Shown in pieces: positions 1-5,772 of a stretch of 6,685 nt of DNA. Below the pieces are notes generated by a model. The model ran no database searches and had not been told where the DNA came from. It worked only from the letters and a program-made list of their open reading frames with translations. The position numbers and the translations under genes were made by a program. Position 1 is the stretch's first letter; every line of letters begins with the position of its first letter. Source of the DNA: a bacterium (lineage in GTDB: Bacteria > CG03); the NCBI GenBank assembly GCA_013791675.1, contig VMTI01000237.1, positions 1 through 6,685 on the forward strand, read 5' to 3'.

Positions 1-54
1 AAACTTCCCGAAATAGGCAGAATCAAAGCTTATGCTCTTGCAAAGAAAAAATAA
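1..54 (+). CDS. Possible C-terminal tail of an unidentified upstream gene (partial)
   Basis: From base 1 an open frame runs 17 codons to a TAA at 52-54 and reads KLPEIGRIKAYALAKKK. It ends in a basic tail, as many real C-termini do, and would overlap the start of the phosphatase gene by 23 nt in another frame. Seventeen open codons can easily occur by chance, so this is only a candidate. The composition looks protein-like, but I do not recognise the family. If real, it would be the upstream member of the same + strand operon and would explain why no promoter is visible before base 32. Confidence 0.3.
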   Translation, partial: KLPEIGRIKAYALAKKK

Positions 55-844
55 TACCTTCCTACTTAAGGCATCTATTTCCGCCGCCCGAAAAGCGGGT
101 AAAGCCGCTCTTTCAATGCAGAAAAATGTCAAAGTTAAATACAAGGGCGCGATAAATCCGGTAACAGACGCCGACAAGAAAAGTGAAAAAATTCTAATTG
201 ATGAATTATCCAAACTGGGCGATTTCGGTTTTCTCTGCGAGGAAAACACGGTTAAAAAACTGTCAGAGACTATGTGGGTGATAGATCCCATAGACGGCAC
301 GGTAAATTACGCTCATGGCGACCCCACCTGGGCGGTGAATCTCGCGCTTGTGAAAAACGGCGAACCGATACTGGGAATAACGCTCAATCCGCCGTCAGGC
401 GAACTTTTTTGGGCTATCAAAGGGAAGGGCGCCTTTCTCAACGGCCATCGGATAAGAGTTTCTTCTGTTAAAAAACCGGGAAGAGCCCTGCTTTCAACAG
501 GGTTCCCTTATAACGTGTGGAAAAAATCAGGCAAGGTTATGCGTATTTTCAGGAAATTTCTCGTCATATCGCAGGGTATCAGAAGGCCGGGCTCGGCCTC
601 TCTTGATATGGCTTATGTGGCTTGCGGCCGTTTTGACGGCTTCTGGGAACAGAATCTTTATCCGTGGGACATCGCCGCGGGGAAACTCCTTATAGAAGAA
701 GCTGGGGGCAGTGTGACGGACTATGCAGACGCCAAAATCAAATGTGATCAGACATATATCCGCAAAAACCGCAGCATCCTCGCCAGCAACGGTTATCTGC
801 ACAAAAAAATGCTTTCTGTTATCGGAGACAAAACGGATAAATAA
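32..844 (+). CDS. suhB: Inositol-1-monophosphatase family phosphatase (SuhB-like)
   Basis: This is a soluble Mg2+-dependent phosphatase of the inositol monophosphatase superfamily, 270 residues, close to the 267 of E. coli SuhB. Seen in the sequence: the TDAD third-metal motif at 45-48; the acidic pair E70-E71 (CEEN); the signature DPIDGT at 85-90 supplying D85, I87 and D88; the SuhB-like stretch SASLDMAYVACGRFDGFWE at 188-206; and the second signature WDIAAG at 212-217 with D213 as metal ligand. All catalytic positions are present, so it should be active. Family members act on myo-inositol phosphates, fructose-1,6-bisphosphate, PAP or histidinol phosphate; the ALDLAYVA-type segment favours the IMPase/SuhB branch, but the substrate is inferred. 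An in-frame TAG at 14-16 rules out a longer start. ATG 32 gives a normal N-terminus although no good Shine-Dalgarno precedes it; TTG 38 is an alternative. It is followed after 3 nt by the PilZ/CNB gene. Confidence 0.93.
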   Translation: MLLQRKNNTFLLKASISAARKAGKAALSMQKNVKVKYKGAINPVTDADKKSEKILIDELSKLGDFGFLCEENTVKKLSETMWVIDPIDGTVNYAHGDPTWAVNLALVKNGEPILGITLNPPSGELFWAIKGKGAFLNGHRIRVSSVKKPGRALLSTGFPYNVWKKSGKVMRIFRKFLVISQGIRRPGSASLDMAYVACGRFDGFWEQNLYPWDIAAGKLLIEEAGGSVTDYADAKIKCDQTYIRKNRSILASNGYLHKKMLSVIGDKTDK

Positions 845-847
845 CCC

Positions 848-2029
848 GTGAATATTTATACTATAGCTTTTATCGGTAAAGATACGGAGCTTTACGATAT
901 TATCACTCAAAATCTGAAATCTTATGAATTCAGCTATTTCACTTTTGAAAATCTTGAAAAATTTATTGAATTTACCGCGAAAAACATTGCGAATCTCATT
1001 ATACTTTCCACCGATTCGGAAAACATATCAAAAACCGAGGAGTTTAAAAAAATACTCATACATGATGACAGAAATATTCCGGTGTTTGTGTTTTCAAAGC
1101 CGGCGCTATATTATTCCCATGATAAAGATTTTGAAAAAAATCTCGTAGAAAATATAAAAAAAGCTCTGCAGCAGAATGTTCTTCCCAGAAAACAATCTGA
1201 ATTTGGAGTTATAAAACTGGGAAAGGGCGCTAAATTAACGACTGAAAAAAGGGACACCCCGCGTTTGAAGACAAGTGTTCCTTTCGCACTTTATACAGAT
1301 GTCTCACGGTCGCAAAAATTCCTCGCCAGTCTTAGGGATATATCCGCAGGAGGTTTTTCGGTAAACTCAAAGGAAGCTCTTCCTGAACAAGATGAATTCT
1401 GGTGCGCTTTCAGCATTGAAGATGGTGAGAATTATATTCTGAAAGCCGTCAAACTGCGGACAGTCAGGGCTAAAGACCACTGGCACACAGCTTTACGCTT
1501 CAGTAAAATATCCCATGCGGATTACAGCCGGATTAACACTTACGCGAAAATAATATATTTTTTGAAAAAAACCCGCATATTTGAGGAATTCAGCGATGAT
1601 GACCTTAGGTTTGTCGTCAAGGCCGGCAAAAAAATATTCGTCAGCGGCGGTTCAATGGTGTTCTCGGAAAATGTTGAAGGCAGAAATTTTTATATAGTGC
1701 TGTCAGGTAAAATAAAGATAAGCCAACGCACAGGTGTTGCCGGAGCAAACAGCGAAAAATACCTCGCGACAATGCATCGGGGTGAATTTTTCGGGGAAAT
1801 GGCTCTTCTTAAAGAAATGAAAAGATCTGCCGGAGCCCAGGCTTTAACAGATTCAGTGCTGTTTAAAATTGATAAGAGCCACCTTGAGCAAATTCTTGTT
1901 GAACATAAAGATATAGCGATAAAACTTTACAGAGCATTTATTTCCGCGTTTATAGAACGGCTGCTCATTTCAAATCAGGCTCTTATTGATTCGCCGTTTT
2001 CAATACCCTTGGAAAATACAAAATTCTGA
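848..2029 (+). CDS. Receiver-like / PilZ / cyclic-nucleotide-binding domain fusion protein
   Basis: A 393-residue cytoplasmic protein with three regions. Residues 1-112 look like a degenerate receiver: alternating hydrophobic strands (YTIAFIG, NLIILS, IPVFVFS) and helices, but the phosphoacceptor position after strand 3 is S54 rather than Asp, so it is probably not phosphorylated. Residues 133-225 form a PilZ domain with the c-di-GMP motif intact: R135-x3-R139 and D164-x-S166-x-x-G169. Residues 240-377 form a Crp-type cyclic-nucleotide-binding domain with the phosphate-binding cassette F315-G316-E317-M-A-L-L and R326-S327-A328, using the nine-residue E-to-R spacing of PKA-type cassettes. No helix-turn-helix follows, so it is not a Crp-type transcription factor. 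The likely role is a dual second-messenger sensor acting on a protein partner (inference). The start is GTG, 3 nt after the phosphatase stop, with no close Shine-Dalgarno; an in-frame TAA at 842-844 excludes an upstream start. Translational coupling is likely. Confidence 0.88.
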   Translation: MNIYTIAFIGKDTELYDIITQNLKSYEFSYFTFENLEKFIEFTAKNIANLIILSTDSENISKTEEFKKILIHDDRNIPVFVFSKPALYYSHDKDFEKNLVENIKKALQQNVLPRKQSEFGVIKLGKGAKLTTEKRDTPRLKTSVPFALYTDVSRSQKFLASLRDISAGGFSVNSKEALPEQDEFWCAFSIEDGENYILKAVKLRTVRAKDHWHTALRFSKISHADYSRINTYAKIIYFLKKTRIFEEFSDDDLRFVVKAGKKIFVSGGSMVFSENVEGRNFYIVLSGKIKISQRTGVAGANSEKYLATMHRGEFFGEMALLKEMKRSAGAQALTDSVLFKIDKSHLEQILVEHKDIAIKLYRAFISAFIERLLISNQALIDSPFSIPLENTKF

Positions 2030-2574
2030 GGGAAACACATCCTTACGGAAAGGCCCAGTCGTTTTATTGATATTAAGGCATTGTCAGCCGTACAAAACCA
2101 TTACCGGGGCATAATTAGACGTATTTTGAAGGGGGGTTAAAAACGCCATTTAAGCTGCCCTTTGCCAAAATTTAACTTACGATAATATTTATTATGTAAA
2201 CTTTTTAGCCATTTTAGGAGGGGGCGACAATTTGTTGTTAATTATCAATTTTATCCGCAATTTGTTTAAAATGGAAACAATTTCAATACGACTTTAATAG
2301 TTTATATCAACTTTTTGCAGATGAAATAACGAATTTTTCAGATAAAACTAAGAATTATAATTATTGCCGTAAAATTTATTTAATCTCTTCCCTTTATTTT
2401 TTGATTTAAGCTTTTCGCCCATAGGTCAGCCCTACATAGCTGTAAAAAATGTCTTAAACAGCTTACTGCTTTAAAAACCTGTAAAGCATGAGCCTGAAAG
2501 CCTGGCGCCCGGGGTTGACTTTCGTGACTTATTTCCAAACAACATATGAGTCTGCTCTAAAAAGTTTTTTTTGC

Positions 2575-2673
2575 TGTCATTTCGACGAATGTAATGAGGA
2601 GAAATCTTTTTATTACAAGCATTTTAGATTTCTTCCCTTGAAATCCAAAGAATTCCTCGGGGCGAAGCAATCT
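2575..2673. repeat. Degenerate intergenic repeat with AGAAATCT/AGATTTCT stem
   Basis: The segment begins TGTCATTTCGACGAA (2575-2589), continues through a GAGGAGAAATCT block, and contains a perfect 8-bp inverted repeat, AGAAATCT at 2600-2607 and AGATTTCT at 2626-2633, around an 18-nt AT-rich loop. A further copy-like fragment, CGAAGCAATCT, ends at about 2673. From memory, near-palindromic repeats of the type GTCATTTCGAC...GAGGAGAAATCT...AGATTTCTCC are scattered between genes in many bacterial genomes; the right arm here has diverged (TTCCCTTG instead of a full complement), so this would be a decayed copy. The stem is seen directly; the family assignment is recollection and would need a genome-wide count. 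Confidence 0.5.
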
Positions 2674-2680
2674 CTAAGGG

Positions 2681-2728
2681 CAAGACCTGATTCCGAGTAT
2701 ACTATGTCAAATGTCAAGACCTGACCCC
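2681..2728. repeat. Short direct repeats: CAAGACCTGA twice, ATGTCAA in tandem
   Basis: CAAGACCTGA occurs at 2681-2690 and again at 2715-2724, and the 7-mer ATGTCAA occurs twice back to back at 2704-2710 and 2711-2717. The second copy lies in GTCAAGACCTGAC (2713-2725), whose four-base ends are inverted (GTCA/TGAC), followed by CCC. Read on the - strand this is a GGGGTCAGGTCTTGACA-type sequence placed 4 nt after the stop of the - strand operon. I recall similar strings near REP-type intergenic repeats and their transposases in other genomes, but cannot verify that here. It could be one end of the neighbouring element or a separate small repeat. Confidence 0.5.
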
Positions 2729-2732
2729 AATC

Positions 2733-3977
2733 TTAAATTATTATGCCTTTGCGGCGCTGGGCCGAAAAAATATTCTCAATCTTTGACTTAACGGTCACCG
2801 ATATCTCCGGACGGAGAGTTATTTTTTTCAATGATTTCAGTATTTCTTTGTATTCCTCGCCCTTGGCCTTTGCTAAATGCGATTCAAGCGTATCCACGGC
2901 TTCCGGGTCAGTCTTGTTTCCGAGCGCCCATATCAAATTTGTGCGCGCCGAAAGGCCTGAAGCCCTATCCAGCATTTCCGACAGCGAAAAGGTATCAATA
3001 GGTATTTCCGTATAAGCCGGGAGAAAGTATTTTAACGGCAATGACCCCTGCTTTCCGGAAAATCCGGCCGTTTCCTCCCGTCGCGGTTTCGCGCCGGCGA
3101 GGCCGGTTTCGTTTCTTATGGCGCTGAGTGAATTCTCCATTCTTTCCACACGGGCCTTTATCTCTTTATCCGCTTCTTCTTTTCTTGCATCCAGCAACGG
3201 GCCGTAATTTGTGATAGCCTCAGGCTTTTTTTTCTTTTTTTCCTCGGAAATTTCGGCTTTGAGCTTTTCCGCCGCATGCCTGAGGTTGTCCATTTCCTTT
3301 TTCAGGCGATTTTCGCTGAGCAGTTGTTCTTCAAGAATGCTTTTTTCTTTGGAGCGTTCGTTCAAATACAGTTTAAAAAAAATAAGCGCTGCTATTATAA
3401 CCGGCATAACAAAAATAACTCCGATAACGGCCGATTTTTTCCAATCCATTCCGGGCGCCGGACGCTCTATTATTCTTTCCTTTATTATTATGGGCGAAAC
3501 GCTTTGCGGTTCTTTTGTGCCTTTTTGACGCGCATTCCCGACTATTTCACTTTTCTGTACGGTTTTCTTTTCGCTGTCTTTTATTTTTGGCGGCAAAGCT
3601 TTTTTTTCCGCCGGCTTTTGGATTTTCGGCGGAGATTCCTCCGCCGTAAGCGATTTCAAACTCTCTTTAAGCTCTGTTATTTTCCCATCCATCATTTTCA
3701 AACCTCCCGCCTTGTTAATATACTTTGAGGCGGTGACATAATCGCCGGAGGCAATGGCTTTTGCCGCCTGGTCGATATACACTTCAGCAAGAAGTGATTT
3801 GGTTTTTTTGTCGTCGGGATTTGCCGTATATGCCTTATAAAGCAGTATCATAGCCTCATCCGAGTTTCCCGCTATGTAGGCGGCGGCGCCTTTTTTAAAC
3901 GCGGCGTCATCCGCTGCATGCGAAAAAGAGCATAAAAAAATTACGCCGGCGACTGCGAAATATATTTTTATTCTCAT
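2733..3977 (-). CDS. Inner-membrane protein: periplasmic TPRs, one TM helix, cytoplasmic coiled coil and HEAT-like C-terminus
   Basis: A 414-residue protein of no family I can name. Residues 1-21 are a Sec signal peptide (MRIKIYF, then a hydrophobic core, SHA before A22). Residues 22-91 hold about two TPR-like helical pairs (AAYIAGNSDEAMILLYKAYTANP; AIASGDYVTASKYINKA). Residues 110-180 are a Lys/Pro-rich linker able to span part of the periplasm. A transmembrane helix follows at about 182-203, then a charged coiled coil at 204-250 with a KKKKK run, more charged helix to about 290, and a helical C-terminal domain at 325-414 with a HEAT-like look (RTNLIWALGNKTDPEAVDTL). Basic residues after the TM helix (KLYLNERSKEK) put the C-terminus in the cytoplasm. 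It is the last operon gene, starting 1 nt after the barrel gene stop. The likely role is scaffold or signal bridge (inference). Confidence 0.85.
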   Translation of the reverse strand: MRIKIYFAVAGVIFLCSFSHAADDAAFKKGAAAYIAGNSDEAMILLYKAYTANPDDKKTKSLLAEVYIDQAAKAIASGDYVTASKYINKAGGLKMMDGKITELKESLKSLTAEESPPKIQKPAEKKALPPKIKDSEKKTVQKSEIVGNARQKGTKEPQSVSPIIIKERIIERPAPGMDWKKSAVIGVIFVMPVIIAALIFFKLYLNERSKEKSILEEQLLSENRLKKEMDNLRHAAEKLKAEISEEKKKKKPEAITNYGPLLDARKEEADKEIKARVERMENSLSAIRNETGLAGAKPRREETAGFSGKQGSLPLKYFLPAYTEIPIDTFSLSEMLDRASGLSARTNLIWALGNKTDPEAVDTLESHLAKAKGEEYKEILKSLKKITLRPEISVTVKSKIENIFSAQRRKGIII

Positions 3978-3978
3978 T

Positions 3979-5409
3979 TTACTGCTCCTTTTCTTTCACT
4001 ATGTCCATAAATTTGTCTATTCTTTTCATAAGCTGTATCATCTCTTTACTTCCGGGGTTAATAATAATTCCCTCCGCCAGCACAGCCCTCGCGAGGCCGT
4101 ATTTCCCCTCGCTAATTGCCGCATAGGCGTCAATCAGATGGCTTATTTCCTCAACAGAAGAATCGCCCGGCAGAACATTCAGCGCTTCCATAATCAGTTT
4201 TCTGGCTTCGTTATAGTTGCCCTGCTCCATATACGCTTTTGCTTTTCCGGCAAGGTTCCGCGCGTCGGATTTTGTCAGGCGCGGTATTTCTCCTTTTAAC
4301 GCGTTCTCATAACGCGCGAGAATAGTTTTTATGATATCCGCGGCCTGGTCAAAGTTTTTCAGATTCATCGCCGTCTGCATCTGCGCGAGCATTTTGAGCA
4401 GCCAGTCTTTTTCCGCGTCCGTCATGGAACCCGAAGAATCTTTGAGGATGGCTAATTCTTTCGCGAGCTTTTTTATTTCCGCTTCTTTTTCCGCGATTAT
4501 TCCGTCTGAAAGCGACGCTATATATGAAAATTTAAAACCCGCGGTTAAAGCCATACGGGAACCGGACTCGCCGTTTACCGCGGTAATGTCCAGGAAAAAT
4601 CTGCCGAGATTTATCCCGGCGCCGTAGGATACGGAGAAATCGTCTTTTCCCGCTCTTATGACAAGCTCATCCGACATGCGCAGCTCCACACCCATCGCCG
4701 TGCGCGGCTCTTTCCTGAGTTTTGTATCCATAACGCTTTTTTTGACATAAAGGCACATTCCCCCGGCGAACAAATTGGTATTGGCGAATATATGATAGTT
4801 CATGGGGAGAGCCTCACTTTCGAGGCCTGTGTCAAGCTCCGAAGCCAAAATGTTCTGCGCCGCAAAGCCTACGTTAAGAGGTAAATAAACCCTTTCTTTT
4901 CTTATCACTTCTCTTCCGAAAGGCATCCATCCGATCGCCCCGCCTACGCCGTAGGCGGAACCGCTGAAACTGTATATTTTCTGCTGCATGTAATCAAAAG
5001 AAACCGCCGCGGATAAATTGTCGGAAGACGCCGCGCCGGAAAGGCGCAAAAGCGTTTCCTCCTGTCTGAAAGAACCCATACTGTTGTTGAGTTCATCTAA
5101 AACGTCTGACGAGGCGCTTTGGAATTGTATGATTGATATGTTAGGAGATATTTTCCCGGGGCGCGTATAGTCAATGCGCCGGCAGGTCGTGTTCCATTCA
5201 AGCTCGGAGTTTGTCACGGAAAGATTTTCTGAATTGAAAAAAGAATCCATTTGCGGATAAAGAGCGCTTACTGCCGCGCCCGCAAGCGCCCCGTCGCGTG
5301 CGCTGTTGACGGCGTAAAGCGTCTCGCCGGTGGTCACAGCAAAGGCGCACACTTCGGCGAATAACAGCAGCGCCGCCGCCAATATCATCTTATTATGACA
5401 GCATCTCAT
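3979..5409 (-). CDS. PorV/PorQ-like outer-membrane beta-barrel fused to C-terminal periplasmic TPRs
   Basis: A 476-residue protein. Residues 1-24 form a Sec signal peptide (basic start, core ILAAALLLF, cleavage likely after CAFA). Residues 25-296 look like an outer-membrane barrel: many alternating-hydrophobic strands, and an N-terminal stretch (ARDGALAGAAVSALYPQMDS, 38-57) that echoes the GMGGAFVA...NPAGLA signature of PorV/PorQ proteins, though the NPAG part has become NSEN. The last strand, MALTAGFKFSY, ends with aromatic residues at 292-296 as barrel C-termini do. Then come a short coiled coil (305-324) and TPR-like repeats at about 345-460 (QGNYNEARKLIMEALNVLPG; ISEGKYGLARAVLAEGIIINPG), which should lie in the periplasm. 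PorV relatives act as outer-membrane shuttles or assembly factors in type IX secretion; transferring that role here is inference. Its start overlaps the response-regulator stop (ATGA). ATG 5409 is preferred over the Met at residue 8 because it supplies the Shine-Dalgarno and the basic N-region. Confidence 0.82.
   Translation of the reverse strand: MRCCHNKMILAAALLLFAEVCAFAVTTGETLYAVNSARDGALAGAAVSALYPQMDSFFNSENLSVTNSELEWNTTCRRIDYTRPGKISPNISIIQFQSASSDVLDELNNSMGSFRQEETLLRLSGAASSDNLSAAVSFDYMQQKIYSFSGSAYGVGGAIGWMPFGREVIRKERVYLPLNVGFAAQNILASELDTGLESEALPMNYHIFANTNLFAGGMCLYVKKSVMDTKLRKEPRTAMGVELRMSDELVIRAGKDDFSVSYGAGINLGRFFLDITAVNGESGSRMALTAGFKFSYIASLSDGIIAEKEAEIKKLAKELAILKDSSGSMTDAEKDWLLKMLAQMQTAMNLKNFDQAADIIKTILARYENALKGEIPRLTKSDARNLAGKAKAYMEQGNYNEARKLIMEALNVLPGDSSVEEISHLIDAYAAISEGKYGLARAVLAEGIIINPGSKEMIQLMKRIDKFMDIVKEKEQ
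3985..3990 (-). promoter_or_regulatory. Ribosome binding site of the TPR/TM/coiled-coil gene, inside the barrel gene
   Basis: AAGGAG on the - strand, 7 nt before ATG 3977. It lies in the last codons of the barrel gene (the KEQ end), so ribosomes finishing the barrel pass over it and restart after 1 nt. This supports the start choice and translational coupling. Confidence 0.8.
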
Positions 5410-5759
5410 TTTCCTCCTGTCAGAAGCTTAACCTCGTTGACGAGTTCGTCTATTTCAAAGGGCTTTTCCAGCCAGCTGTTTACCTTGATTTCCGATTCTA
5501 TCTTTGTTCTCGTGGCTTTATCGCAGGCGCTGGCGACAATAACGGGAATATCTTTTTTCATGCGCTTTTTCATTGTCATACCGTCCATGCCTTCCATGAT
5601 AATATCAAGCACAATGATATCGGGGCCGAAGGACTCTATTTTTTCCAACCCCTCAAAACCGTTTAACGCCGTTTCAATTTTGAAGCCTTCAAGTTCAAGA
5701 GACATCTTGATAATTTCAGCGATATCTTTTTCATCTTCAATAATCAGCACTTTTTTCAT
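5406..5759 (-). CDS. Single-domain response regulator (CheY/Spo0F-type receiver)
   Basis: A 117-residue stand-alone receiver with every key residue: acidic pocket E8-D9, phosphoacceptor D52 in VLDIIME, switch S77 in IPVIVAS, and K99-P100 before the last helix. The usual Met-Pro after the aspartate is Met-Glu here (IIMEGMDG), a tolerated variation. It should be phosphorylatable by a histidine kinase, but no kinase and no output domain is present in the window, so it must act by protein-protein contact, as CheY and Spo0F do, or belong to a phosphorelay. It sits between a secreted surface protein (13 nt upstream) and an outer-membrane barrel whose start overlaps its stop by 4 nt. That position suggests it controls the activity of the envelope products of this operon rather than transcription. 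The ATG at 5759 has a perfect AGGAGG 5 nt upstream. Confidence 0.95.
   Translation of the reverse strand: MKKVLIIEDEKDIAEIIKMSLELEGFKIETALNGFEGLEKIESFGPDIIVLDIIMEGMDGMTMKKRMKKDIPVIVASACDKATRTKIESEIKVNSWLEKPFEIDELVNEVKLLTGGK
5413..5418 (-). promoter_or_regulatory. Ribosome binding site of the barrel gene, inside the regulator gene
   Basis: AGGAGG on the - strand within the final codons of the response regulator, only 3 nt before ATG 5409. That spacing is short for an independent site; with the ATGA overlap it suggests the barrel is translated mainly by ribosomes that have just finished the regulator. It decides the start at 5409 over the Met at residue 8, which has no such site. Confidence 0.65.
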
Positions 5760-5764
5760 ATTTT

Positions 5765-5770
5765 CCTCCT
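5765..5770 (-). promoter_or_regulatory. Ribosome binding site of the response-regulator gene
   Basis: A perfect AGGAGG on the - strand, 5 nt before ATG 5759, in the 13-nt gap after the stop of the Ig-like protein gene. It is the strongest initiation site in the window. Confidence 0.85.
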
Positions 5771-5772
5771 AC

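Larger units (their letters stand above)
2030..2732. other. 703-nt gene-poor spacer between converging operons
   Basis: No convincing gene lies between the stop of the PilZ/CNB gene and the stop of the - strand operon. The left two thirds (to about 2480) is visibly more AT-rich than the genes around it. It holds a strong AGGAGG at 2216-2221 before a tiny open frame, and a nine-base direct repeat CAATTTGTT at 2228-2236 and 2258-2266. The right third is more GC-balanced and carries the degenerate repeats listed separately. A 78-codon open frame at 2488-2724 runs through those repeats, lacks a ribosome binding site and looks like chance. Transcription from both sides must end here, but I find no strong stem plus T-run terminator on either strand, only weak stems. 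Confidence 0.75.

Noticed and set aside
2031..2060. Stem CCTT(acgga)AAGG at 2041-2053 followed by GTTTTA as terminator of the + operon
   Set aside because: The stem is only 4 bp with a short interrupted T-run, too weak to call a terminator.
2162..2195. TTGCCA and GATAAT/TATTAT as a promoter for the small open frame
   Set aside because: The boxes are 13 or 22 nt apart, outside the usual 16-18.
2438..2463. AGCTGT/ACAGCT inverted repeat with a 14-nt loop
   Set aside because: A 6-bp stem with a long loop and no T-run is expected by chance in a spacer of this size.
2488..2724. 78-codon open frame on the + strand in the spacer
   Set aside because: It has no ribosome binding site, its composition is unlike the neighbouring proteins, and it runs straight through the repeat cluster, so its peptide just reflects repeat DNA.
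2511..2728. GGGGTTGACTTTCGTGAC on the left and GTCAAGACCTGACCCC on the right as terminal inverted repeats of a small mobile element
   Set aside because: Only GGGGT and TGAC match once aligned, with mismatches and a gap between; no target duplication is visible.
3211..3728. Overlapping + strand open frames opposite the TPR/TM/coiled-coil gene
   Set aside because: They are rich in Phe, Ser and Arg, which is the antisense image of Lys/Glu/Ala-rich coding sequence, and have no initiation sites.
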